A stretch of DNA of 7,274 bases from an uncultured Spirochaetales bacterium (GTDB taxonomy: Bacteria > Spirochaetota > Spirochaetia > Treponematales > Treponemataceae): assembly GCA_946061495.1 (NCBI GenBank), contig CAMGSV010000134.1, positions 1-7,274 of the forward strand. Direction: 5' to 3'. The translations under genes were made by a program, and so were the position numbers. Under the pieces are notes generated by a model. That model was not told where the DNA came from and searched no databases. It saw only the letters and a program-made list of their open reading frames with translations. The first letter of the stretch is position 1; each line of letters starts with the position of its first letter. Below are positions 1-5,749 of this stretch, in pieces.

Positions 1-1
1 G

Positions 2-577
2 CTGACGGAGGAAATCATCCAGACACTGGTGCAGCAGAAGGCCCCCATCAACAGCTGGGGCGTGGGAACCCACATGGTCACTGGCGGCAACGAGTCCTCC
101 TTTACCGGTGTGTACAAGCTGGCAGCCCGCTACTATCCCCACACCCAGACCATGGAGCCCACCATGAAATTCTCCGACAATCCAGAAAAAACCACCAATC
201 CCGGCATCAAGAACCTGTGGCGGCTCTACGACCAGGATGGCATGGCCCGCTCAGACATCCTTTCCCTGGAGGACGAGGAAATCATTGAGGGGCAAAGCCA
301 GCGGTTCTACCACCCATCAGGAGACTATCGCCAGTTCACCTTTACCCCTGCCAAGGTGGAGCCATTGCTGAAGCTTCGGATTCAGAACGGACAGCTGCTC
401 CACAAGGGAACCACTCCCCAGCAGGCCATCCGGGAAGCCCGTGCCACCATGCAACGGCAGCTTTTGACCCTGGATGACACCTACCAGCGGATTCTCAATC
501 CCCACATCTACAAGGTATCTGTCACCAAAAGGCTGCGGCAGCTGAAAATAAGGTTCATCGAGGAAAGAATACAGTAG
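2..577 (+). CDS. pncB: Nicotinate phosphoribosyltransferase, C-terminal part (5' end outside the window)
   Basis: This is the 3' part of a nicotinate phosphoribosyltransferase gene, the NAD-salvage enzyme that joins nicotinate and PRPP (with ATP) to make nicotinate mononucleotide in the cytoplasm. The reading frame is open from base 2 to a TAG at 575-577 (191 residues), so the true start lies to the left; the GTG at 29 is internal. Seen in the sequence: the family's glycine-rich segment INSWGVGTHMVTGG, which follows the barrel's phosphate-binding region, then GVYKL, then KTTNPGIKNLWRLYD, matching the conserved K-T-x-PG-x-K block. Long bacterial members are about 480-490 residues by recollection, so roughly the last 40% is present. 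The C-terminal tail is basic and ends ERIQ. No frameshift or unusual codon use is seen. cls starts 3 bases after the stop, which suggests one transcript and perhaps translational coupling. Confidence 0.9.
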   Translation: MTEEIIQTLVQQKAPINSWGVGTHMVTGGNESSFTGVYKLAARYYPHTQTMEPTMKFSDNPEKTTNPGIKNLWRLYDQDGMARSDILSLEDEEIIEGQSQRFYHPSGDYRQFTFTPAKVEPLLKLRIQNGQLLHKGTTPQQAIREARATMQRQLLTLDDTYQRILNPHIYKVSVTKRLRQLKIRFIEERIQ

Positions 578-580
578 TCC

Positions 581-2089
581 ATGGAAATTTTCCTCAACAT
601 TGCAGCCATCCTCAATGTACTGTTCATCATCTTTGTGCTGTTCTTCGAGCGGAAGGAGGATTCCCGACGATGGGCCTGGGTGCTGGTGCTCTACTTCCTG
701 CCCATGGTGGGGATGCTGCTCTACATTCTTCTGAGCGGCCACTTCTTCACCAAAACCCGCCAGCTGACACGAATCTCACAATTCTTCGACAATCTGCGCA
801 CCCAGTTCTACCAGCAGCACCAGGACTTTCTGAAGAATTTCTTCACCATACTGCACCATCCAGTACTGAAAGAATATCAGGCCCTCGTCAGGATGAATGC
901 CCAGGGCAACAAGAGTCCCCTCACCTTCACCACGTCCGCAAAAATCTATTGCTGGGGGGAGGATCTGTTCAAGGAGATGCTGGAGGACATGAAGGCCGCC
1001 CGCCACAGCATCTGCGTGGAGTCCTTCATCATCCACAATGATGCCACCGGCACCGCCCTGATGGATATCTTGTGTCAGAAAGCACAGCAGGGACTGGAGG
1101 TCAAGCTCCTCTATGATGACGTGGGCTCCATCCTCACTCCCAATAGCTTTTTCCACCGCCTCACCAAGGCTGGCGGACAGGTGCAAGCCTTCTTTCCCGT
1201 CAAATGGCGGCTCCCCCTTTCCATCAATTTCCGAAACCACCGGAAAATCACCATCATAGATGGGAGCATCGGCTACATGGGAGGCGTGAACATCGGGGAT
1301 GAGTACGCAAACTGCAGTACCAACAAGAAAAAGCCCCTGTGGCGGGACACCCATATCCGGGTCACCGGCTCCACCGTCATGAGGCTCTACTCCATCTTCC
1401 TGATGGACTGGCTCACCACCCCTGCCTGGCACACTCGGCTGAAAAAGACCGAGGACATAACAAGGTATTTTTCCCAAGAGACCATACAGCTCCTCCAGCA
1501 GCAGCTCACCGCCAGGCAGACCTTCAGCTCCCAGTGGTCGGATATCCCCACCCAAATCATCACCGCTGGCCCCGACGACCTTTGCACCACCGAAATAGAG
1601 GCAGCCCTCATACGGATGATTCTGTCCGCCAAGGAATATGTCTACATCCAGTCCCCCTACTTCACCCCCAGCCAACAGGTGTACAACGCCCTGAAAATAG
1701 CCGCCCAGTCGGGAGTGGATGTGCGGATCATGGTTCCCGACCAGTGGGACAAATTCTACGTTAAGATTGCCGCCTACCAGTTCATCCGGGAGCTGTTGGG
1801 ATTCGGGGTGCAGTTCTACCACTACAACGGCTTCATCCACTCCAAAACCATGGTGTGCGACGATAAAATCTGCACCATCGGCTCCACCAACATGGACACC
1901 CGCAGCTTTGACCTCCACTTCGAGGTGAACGGCATCTTCTATGACCAGGACATGGCCCGCCAATGCCGACAGATATTCCTTGAGGACATGCACAACAGCC
2001 GACAGGCCTACTTGGACTGGTTCAACAGCCGTCCCCTTCCCCGCAGGGTCCTATGGGCCTTTTTCAAGATGTTCTCCCCCCTGATGTAA
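581..2089 (+). CDS. cls: Cardiolipin synthase (phospholipase D family, two HKD motifs)
   Basis: This 502-residue membrane enzyme makes cardiolipin, in this family typically by condensing two phosphatidylglycerols with release of glycerol. Residues about 5-22 and 31-52 are hydrophobic and flank ERKEDSRRWAW, the usual N-terminal layout of Cls with two membrane segments. Two phospholipase D catalytic motifs are intact: H220-R-K222-x4-D227, followed by GGVNIGDEY, and H420-S-K422-x4-D427, followed by GSTNMDTRSF. The length matches full-size bacterial Cls. The ATG at 581 is chosen because the membrane segment begins at once and fits the family. The only purine-rich stretch upstream, AGGAAAG at 561-567, is rather far from the ATG, so coupling to pncB termination 3 bases upstream may help initiation. 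The stop codon lies inside the first unit of a tandem palindromic repeat. Which cls paralogue this is cannot be told. Confidence 0.95.
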   Translation: MEIFLNIAAILNVLFIIFVLFFERKEDSRRWAWVLVLYFLPMVGMLLYILLSGHFFTKTRQLTRISQFFDNLRTQFYQQHQDFLKNFFTILHHPVLKEYQALVRMNAQGNKSPLTFTTSAKIYCWGEDLFKEMLEDMKAARHSICVESFIIHNDATGTALMDILCQKAQQGLEVKLLYDDVGSILTPNSFFHRLTKAGGQVQAFFPVKWRLPLSINFRNHRKITIIDGSIGYMGGVNIGDEYANCSTNKKKPLWRDTHIRVTGSTVMRLYSIFLMDWLTTPAWHTRLKKTEDITRYFSQETIQLLQQQLTARQTFSSQWSDIPTQIITAGPDDLCTTEIEAALIRMILSAKEYVYIQSPYFTPSQQVYNALKIAAQSGVDVRIMVPDQWDKFYVKIAAYQFIRELLGFGVQFYHYNGFIHSKTMVCDDKICTIGSTNMDTRSFDLHFEVNGIFYDQDMARQCRQIFLEDMHNSRQAYLDWFNSRPLPRRVLWAFFKMFSPLM

Positions 2090-2128
2090 ATCAGACCTGA
2101 TGTAAATCAGACCTGATGTAAATCAGAC
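2081..2128. repeat. Three perfect tandem copies of a 16-bp palindromic unit overlapping the cls stop
   Basis: The unit CTGATGTAAATCAGAC occurs three times head to tail without mismatch (2081-2096, 2097-2112, 2113-2128). The first copy carries the last two cls codons and the stop (CTG ATG TAA). Each unit is itself an inverted repeat, CTGAT-GTAA-ATCAG, which as RNA gives a 5-bp stem closed by GUAA, a GNRA-type tetraloop. Neighbouring copies can also pair with each other around ATCAG-AC-CTGAT. Because the stop is in the first copy, gain or loss of later copies would leave the protein unchanged. The array may arise from replication slippage and may protect or mark the cls mRNA 3' end; both are inference. 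Confidence 0.9.
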
Positions 2129-2170
2129 CTGCCTGCTGCAGAATGGGAGGAACGTGCAAAAGCTCAAGAC

Positions 2171-2200
2171 AAAAAAAGAGCTGCCTTCAAGCAGCCCTCT
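2171..2200 (-). terminator. Rho-independent terminator downstream of rpmB
   Basis: Read on the minus strand, AGAGGGCTGC, a loop TTGAAG and GCAGCTCT form a stem of CTGC/GCAG plus AGAG/CTCT with a two-G bulge, running straight into seven T. It lies about 93 bases after the rpmB stop and is oriented to end rpmB transcription before the convergent cls gene. In the plus direction the hairpin is followed only by a weak TTCCATTT, so it is a poor cls terminator. The roughly 90 bases between it and rpmB show no convincing gene. Confidence 0.65.
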
Positions 2201-2292
2201 TCCATTTAGTTGGCATCAAAACCTTCCCTTAAACAATCTTGGTCAGCAACGAAGGCGGCAGAAAAAACCGACCCGAAACCAACAAGAAGGAC

Positions 2293-2484
2293 TTACACCT
2301 TCTTTGTCACATAACCGCTTCTCAGACAGCGGGTACACATCTTGATTGTCATGGTGGTTCCACCGATTTCGGTCTTAACCTTTACAAGGTTTGGCTTCCA
2401 AACACGGCGTGTATGATTGTATGACTTACTTACATTGTTACCGCTCATGGAACCCTTGCCGCAAATCTCACATCTTCTGGACAT
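2293..2484 (-). CDS. rpmB: 50S ribosomal protein L28 (bL28), zinc-ribbon type
   Basis: This 63-residue protein is large-subunit ribosomal protein bL28. The start is the ATG at 2482-2484 rather than the longer frame opening at 2526, because MSRRCEICGKG is the family N-terminus and a Shine-Dalgarno-like GGCAGG lies about 8 bases upstream. The extra upstream residues are merely the translated leader. Visible signatures are C5-x2-C8 (CEIC), the basic middle NHTRRVWKPNL, and C50-x2-C53 (CTRC) followed by LRSG. The four cysteines make it a C+ (zinc-binding) form. It sits downstream of the META lipoprotein gene on the same strand but is separated from it by a strong terminator, so it probably has its own promoter in the remaining 40 bases. 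No rpmG (L33) partner is seen next to it. Confidence 0.93.
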   Translation of the reverse strand: MSRRCEICGKGSMSGNNVSKSYNHTRRVWKPNLVKVKTEIGGTTMTIKMCTRCLRSGYVTKKV

Positions 2485-2497
2485 AATAAACCTGCCT

Positions 2498-2526
2498 ATA
2501 AAATATCTGAAGCAACATACTAACAA
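2498..2526 (-). promoter_or_regulatory. Weak candidate promoter for rpmB
   Basis: On the minus strand TTGTTA (2526-2521) and TTTTAT (2503-2498) are separated by 17 bases, just before the GGCAGG ribosome site and ATG of rpmB. Both boxes match the sigma70 consensus only in part, and the -35 abuts the T-tract of the preceding terminator. A promoter is expected here because the terminator would otherwise silence rpmB, but the exact boxes are uncertain. The implied 5' leader would be very short. Confidence 0.3.
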
Positions 2527-2560
2527 AAAACGGCGATAATGTCAAACCATTACCGCCGTT
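2525..2560 (-). terminator. Strong rho-independent terminator after the META lipoprotein gene
   Basis: The arms 2529-2541 and 2548-2560 form a 13-bp stem with a 6-base loop, followed on the minus strand by a run of T (2530-2525). The single non-Watson-Crick position (2536 with 2553) is a G-U wobble in minus-strand RNA but an A-C mismatch in plus-strand RNA, which supports the minus direction. It starts about 20 bases after the lipoprotein stop and separates that gene from rpmB. Confidence 0.88.
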
Positions 2561-2579
2561 CCTGCTCTCTTACTTCAAT

Positions 2580-3404
2580 TTATTTTGCCGTGAATACCAG
2601 CAGGGTTGTTCCGTCCTTGCCAATCAGCTGGAAGGTATTGCCAGACAACACATAATGGGATGCCTTACCCAACAGGTTCAGGTACACCTGCTCCATGATG
2701 GCAGCCTCTTTAACGGGAGCAGCCTCCTTGATGGTTCCAATCTCCTGAAAAGCAATTGTCCGAGCGGCATAATCAACCTCGTATGAGCCGACGACGAAAT
2801 TGGAGCCAGAGAAGCCGCTGACATCCAGCTTTGTTCCGAAGACCAGCTCAGGCACTGCCTTGCTCTGATCCAAGCTCCCCACGCCGGTACCGTCATAATA
2901 GGCGGTCAACAACCAGTGGGTACCAGCCAGCATCATCTTCTGGAACAGCAAGGCAGTCTCGCCGCTGGACTTGGAAATCTCCATACCGTGCCCATCAGTA
3001 GCAATACGGAACTGATCCGCATCAGACAGGGTTTCCAGATACAGACGCTCGAAGGTTTCCAGCTCAGGAGAACCAGCCATCATGGTAATAGCAAAGGGAC
3101 CGGCAGAATATGCTGAGCCTTCGATAGTCACTGGTCCACTATAATTGTTCACACCGGAAAAACCGTACACATCATAGTCATAGGACCCCATCTTGGGGAC
3201 GTCAGCAGAAAAGGTAATGGCCACATCCTGGGGGATGGCAAGCTCTGCACCACTGCGCAAAACAGAAGTAAGCTTCCAGTCCCCAGCCAGTCCCACATCG
3301 TCCTGAGCCACCGCACCCTTTGATGAAGCACATCCTGTCAACATCACACCACCTACGGCCACAAAGGCCATCAAACAAATAATAGAATTTCGCAACTTAC
3401 TCAT
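2580..3404 (-). CDS. Lipoprotein with two META (HslJ-like) domains
   Basis: A 274-residue secreted lipoprotein. Residues 1-24 form a signal peptide (basic SKLRN, hydrophobic core) ending in the lipobox LTGC, with Cys25 the predicted lipidated residue. The mature part holds two similar halves of the META/HslJ type. The first is about 38-156, beginning LAGDWKLTSV and containing GFSGVNNYSG. The second is about 157-273, beginning LAGTHWLLTAYY and containing VSGFSGSNFVVGSYEV. META domains in HslJ-type proteins are associated with outer-membrane or stress proteins, and no enzymatic activity is established. The usual Cys of the G-C-N turn is absent in both halves (GVNNY, GSNFV). The ATG at 3404 has a good AGGAG 7 bases upstream. 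A consensus-like promoter precedes it and a strong terminator follows, so it is probably monocistronic. The specific role is unknown. Confidence 0.85.
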   Translation of the reverse strand: MSKLRNSIICLMAFVAVGGVMLTGCASSKGAVAQDDVGLAGDWKLTSVLRSGAELAIPQDVAITFSADVPKMGSYDYDVYGFSGVNNYSGPVTIEGSAYSAGPFAITMMAGSPELETFERLYLETLSDADQFRIATDGHGMEISKSSGETALLFQKMMLAGTHWLLTAYYDGTGVGSLDQSKAVPELVFGTKLDVSGFSGSNFVVGSYEVDYAARTIAFQEIGTIKEAAPVKEAAIMEQVYLNLLGKASHYVLSGNTFQLIGKDGTTLLVFTAK

Positions 3405-3447
3405 TGTCTTACTCCTGTAAAAAAATCAGCAATGATTTCCTATTCAC

Positions 3448-3476
3448 AGTATAAGTGATAAAAAAAAGTCTTTCAA
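3448..3476 (-). promoter_or_regulatory. Sigma70-type promoter of the META lipoprotein gene
   Basis: Minus strand: -35 TTGAAA (3476-3471), a 17-base T-rich spacer and -10 TATACT (3453-3448), both one mismatch from consensus. Transcription would start near 3441, giving a leader of about 37 bases with the AGGAG ribosome site near its end. The -35 overlaps a dyad shared with the divergent glyS promoter. Confidence 0.72.
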
Positions 3477-3487
3477 CTGTCTAGTTG
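3474..3487. promoter_or_regulatory. Perfect inverted repeat between divergent -35 boxes (operator candidate)
   Basis: CAACT-gtct-AGTTG is a perfect 5-bp dyad with a 4-base centre. Its left arm overlaps the -35 of the lipoprotein promoter by three bases and its right arm overlaps the -35 of the glyS promoter by three. Such placement fits a regulator acting on both promoters. The dyad is short and could be chance, and no regulator gene is next to it. Confidence 0.35.
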
Positions 3488-3514
3488 CCATATCCATCAG
3501 ATTTGTGGTATCAT
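3485..3514 (+). promoter_or_regulatory. Sigma70-type promoter of glyS
   Basis: TTGCCA (3485-3490), an 18-base spacer and TATCAT (3509-3514) lie upstream of glyS on the plus strand. The start would be near 3521, so the mRNA would begin about A-G followed by eight U (3523-3530) and then the AAGGGG ribosome site: a leader of only about 23 bases. There is no room for a T-box or other riboswitch between this promoter and the gene. Confidence 0.6.
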
Positions 3515-3543
3515 CAGTGGAGTTTTTTTTAAGGGGTCAATCT

Positions 3544-4908
3544 ATGGATTCACATGAAATCACTATGGAAAAGATTGTAAGCCTGTGCAAACGCCGTGGC
3601 TTTGTATTCCAGTCATCAGAAATTTATGGCGGACAGGCCGGAGCCTGGGACTACGGACCAATCGGAATTGAATTGAAGAAGAATATACAGAATGCCTGGT
3701 GGAAGGAGATGACCCAGCTCCACGACAATATCGTCGGTTTGGATGCGGCCATTTTGATGCACCCTCGGGTTTGGGAGGCCTCCGGCCACGTAGCCAACTT
3801 CTCCGACCCCTTGGTGGACTGCAAGCAGTGCAAGATGCGCTACCGTGCCGACACCATGGACCAGGATGCCCTGGCTGCAAAGAAATGCCCCAGCTGTGGC
3901 GGAGAGCTCACCGAGCCACGAGCCTTCAACCTCATGTTCAAGACCCATATTGGACCTGCCGAGGACACTGCCAGCATCGTGTACCTGCGCCCCGAGACCG
4001 CCCAGGGCATCTACGTAAACTATAAAAACATCATCCAGTCCAACCGCATGAAGGTTCCCTTCGGCATTGCCCAGGTGGGAAAGGCCTTCCGCAACGAGAT
4101 TGTCACCAAAAACTTCATCTTCCGCACCTGTGAATTCGAGCAGATGGAGATGCAGTTCTTTGTGAAGCCCGGCGAGGACGACCAGTGGTTCCAGTACTGG
4201 CGTGAGCAGCGCTGGAGCTTCTACAAAAAGTACGGCGTCCGCATGGAAAAGCTGCGGTGGTACCACCACGACAAGCTGGCCCACTACGCCAAGGACGCCT
4301 ACGACATCGAGTACGAATTCCCCATGGGCTTCCAGGAGCTGGAGGGAATCCACAACCGCACCAACTTTGACCTGACCCAGCACACTGAATATGCCGGAAA
4401 GGATCTGCAGTACATTGACCAGGACAACGGTGCCGAGCGCTACATCCCCTACATCATCGAGACCTCCGCAGGACTCACCCGCAACGTGCTGATGTTCCTC
4501 TGTGATGCCTACGAGGAGCAGAATGTGGCCAAGGAGGGGGAGGCCGATGACTACCGCGTGGTGCTGCACTTCCATCCCAAGATTGCCCCCGTCACCGTAG
4601 CCGTGCTGCCTTTGATGAAGAAAGACGGCCTGGCCGAGCTGGCAAAGGAGATTCAGAACGAGCTGAAGGAGGACTTCGTAACCGACTACGACCAGTCCGG
4701 CACCATCGGCAAGCGCTACCGCCGCCAGGATGAGGTGGGAACCCCCTTCTGCATCACCGTGGACCACGACACCAAGGAGGACGGCACCGTCACCATCCGC
4801 TTCCGTGACTCCATGGAGCAGGTTCGTGTCCACCGCAACGACTTGGTGCAGCGCATCCGCCAAGAAATCAAGGACTACCAGCCGCCTGCACGGCAGCCCC
4901 GCACCTAA
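3544..4908 (+). CDS. glyS: Glycyl-tRNA synthetase, homodimeric class II type
   Basis: A 454-residue cytoplasmic enzyme that charges tRNA-Gly with glycine using ATP. It is the single-chain alpha2 type, not the alpha/beta tetramer. The N-terminal helix region EITMEKIVSLCKRRGF is followed by the motif 1 area AWDYGPIGIELKKN (35-48). A zinc-ribbon insert has C93-x2-C96 and C115-x2-C118. LRPETAQGIYVNY (148-160) is the glycine-site signature. Motif 2 is GKAFRNE (179-185), with FRTCEFEQMEMQFF after it. Motif 3 is IETSAGLTR (305-313). An anticodon-binding domain runs from about 345 (KIAPVTVAVLPL) to the end. The ATG at 3544 is chosen because AAGGGG (3531-3536) lies 7 bases upstream; an in-frame earlier start at 3505 would lie within the promoter. 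The length fits the family. The stop codon sits in the loop of a small hairpin. The reductase gene follows after 36 bases and is probably cotranscribed. Confidence 0.96.
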   Translation: MDSHEITMEKIVSLCKRRGFVFQSSEIYGGQAGAWDYGPIGIELKKNIQNAWWKEMTQLHDNIVGLDAAILMHPRVWEASGHVANFSDPLVDCKQCKMRYRADTMDQDALAAKKCPSCGGELTEPRAFNLMFKTHIGPAEDTASIVYLRPETAQGIYVNYKNIIQSNRMKVPFGIAQVGKAFRNEIVTKNFIFRTCEFEQMEMQFFVKPGEDDQWFQYWREQRWSFYKKYGVRMEKLRWYHHDKLAHYAKDAYDIEYEFPMGFQELEGIHNRTNFDLTQHTEYAGKDLQYIDQDNGAERYIPYIIETSAGLTRNVLMFLCDAYEEQNVAKEGEADDYRVVLHFHPKIAPVTVAVLPLMKKDGLAELAKEIQNELKEDFVTDYDQSGTIGKRYRRQDEVGTPFCITVDHDTKEDGTVTIRFRDSMEQVRVHRNDLVQRIRQEIKDYQPPARQPRT

Positions 4909-4945
4909 GGTGCAGTCCTCTTGGTTGACCACTGCTAGAACTGCA
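4901..4945 (+). promoter_or_regulatory. Short hairpins in the glyS-reductase junction
   Basis: GCACC-taa-GGTGC (4901-4913) places the glyS stop in a hairpin loop. TGCAGT (4911-4916) can pair either with ACTGC at 4931-4935 or with ACTGCA at 4940-4945, the latter covering the first base of the reductase ATG. No T-run follows, so this is not a terminator. The downstream gene lacks a clear Shine-Dalgarno sequence, so the structures might influence its translation. The arms are short, so this is tentative. Confidence 0.25.
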
Positions 4946-5709
4946 TGGAATACGTTGCACTAGGACGCTCTAACCTTCTGGTAAGCCGTATTGCCTTGGG
5001 GGCATACGGCTTGCAGTATGTGGAGTCCGACGAGGCGGCTGCAAGCCTGGTGAACATGGCATATCAAGGTGGCATCAATTTCTTTGATACTGCCCGCCAC
5101 AAGCCCACCAGCGAGATGCGCTTGGGAAAGGCCGTCCAAACCATCCAAAGACAACACATCATTCTTGCCTCCAAATCCATGGCAACTGACGGAAAGGCCC
5201 TACGGGAAGACATCGAGAACAGTCTGGAAGCAATGAACTGCGACTATATCGACCTGTACCAGATAGAAAACTATGAATTCCTGCCCAAAAGAGATGGCAG
5301 GGATGGAATTTTCAAGGTTCTGGAAAAATTCAGGGACAAGGGGAAGATTCGCCACTTGGGCTTTGTCACCGAATCCCCGGAGCTGGCCATGGAGGCCATA
5401 GAGGCGGACCTATACGAGACCCTGCAGCTCCCCCTGAACATCCTCTCCCCCGACCTGAACATCCAAGTAGCCAAGCTCTGTGAGGAACGGGACATTGGCT
5501 TCATCGCTATGCAGCCCCTGTGTGGAGGTGTCTTCAGAAACATTCCCCTGGCATACGGTTTTCTCCGTCAATATGAGAATGTGATTCCATTGTGGGGGAC
5601 ACGACTGCCGGAAGAGCTGCAGCAAATATTATACTTCGAGAGCCATCCACCAGTGATCGACGATAAATTCCTGGAGGAGGCACAGCACACCAGGATGCTC
5701 TTTTCCTAG
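4945..5709 (+). CDS. Aldo/keto-reductase-fold protein lacking catalytic Tyr and His
   Basis: A 254-residue protein of the aldo/keto reductase family, somewhat shorter than the usual 280-330. AKRs reduce carbonyls with NADPH on a TIM barrel. Family marks are the N-terminus YVALGRSNLLVSRIALGA, the block GGINFFDTARHKPTSEMRLG, ASK, the strand DYIDLYQIEN, GKIRHLGF, and the late PLWGTRLPEEL near the cofactor site. Of the catalytic tetrad Asp48 and Lys77 are present. The Tyr position (five after Asp48) is Lys53, and the His position (DLYQIH in relatives) is Glu108. Ordinary AKR catalysis is therefore doubtful; altered chemistry or a non-enzymatic role is possible. The reading frame is intact, so it does not look like a decaying gene. 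The ATG at 4945 gives the family N-terminus, but no good Shine-Dalgarno is seen. It lies 36 bases after glyS and converges with the HD-GYP gene, 40 bases away. Substrate unknown. Confidence 0.85.
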   Translation: MEYVALGRSNLLVSRIALGAYGLQYVESDEAAASLVNMAYQGGINFFDTARHKPTSEMRLGKAVQTIQRQHIILASKSMATDGKALREDIENSLEAMNCDYIDLYQIENYEFLPKRDGRDGIFKVLEKFRDKGKIRHLGFVTESPELAMEAIEADLYETLQLPLNILSPDLNIQVAKLCEERDIGFIAMQPLCGGVFRNIPLAYGFLRQYENVIPLWGTRLPEELQQILYFESHPPVIDDKFLEEAQHTRMLFS

Positions 5710-5749
5710 AGATGATCAACAGCCCCGTCCTTGAGTTCTCATCTGTTCC

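Noticed and set aside
776..1993. A 405-codon open frame on the minus strand, opposite cls
   Set aside because: It is an antisense shadow of cls: its composition (Val/Gly/His/Leu-rich) mirrors the GC-rich third positions, it matches no family I know, and cls has both catalytic motifs intact.
2154..2345. A 63-codon GTG-started frame after cls preceded by GGGAGG
   Set aside because: The spacing of 3 bases is too short. The frame runs through the rpmB terminator and into the antisense of rpmB, and the peptide has a random-looking composition.
2485..2526. A longer N-terminus for L28
   Set aside because: The extra residues do not fit the L28 family, which starts at MSRRCEICGK, and the ribosome site lies just before 2484.
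3505..3543. A longer start for glyS, 13 codons upstream
   Set aside because: It would lie within or next to the predicted -10 box, has no ribosome site, and the ATG at 3544 has a well-spaced AAGGGG.
3405..3543. A T-box riboswitch or other leader RNA for glyS
   Set aside because: The promoter-to-ATG distance leaves a leader of only about 23 bases, and no T-box sequence or anti-terminator is visible.
3616..4932. A 438-codon open frame on the minus strand, opposite glyS
   Set aside because: It is an antisense shadow of glyS, caused by strong codon bias. Its repetitive low-complexity composition and the complete GlyRS motifs on the other strand exclude it.
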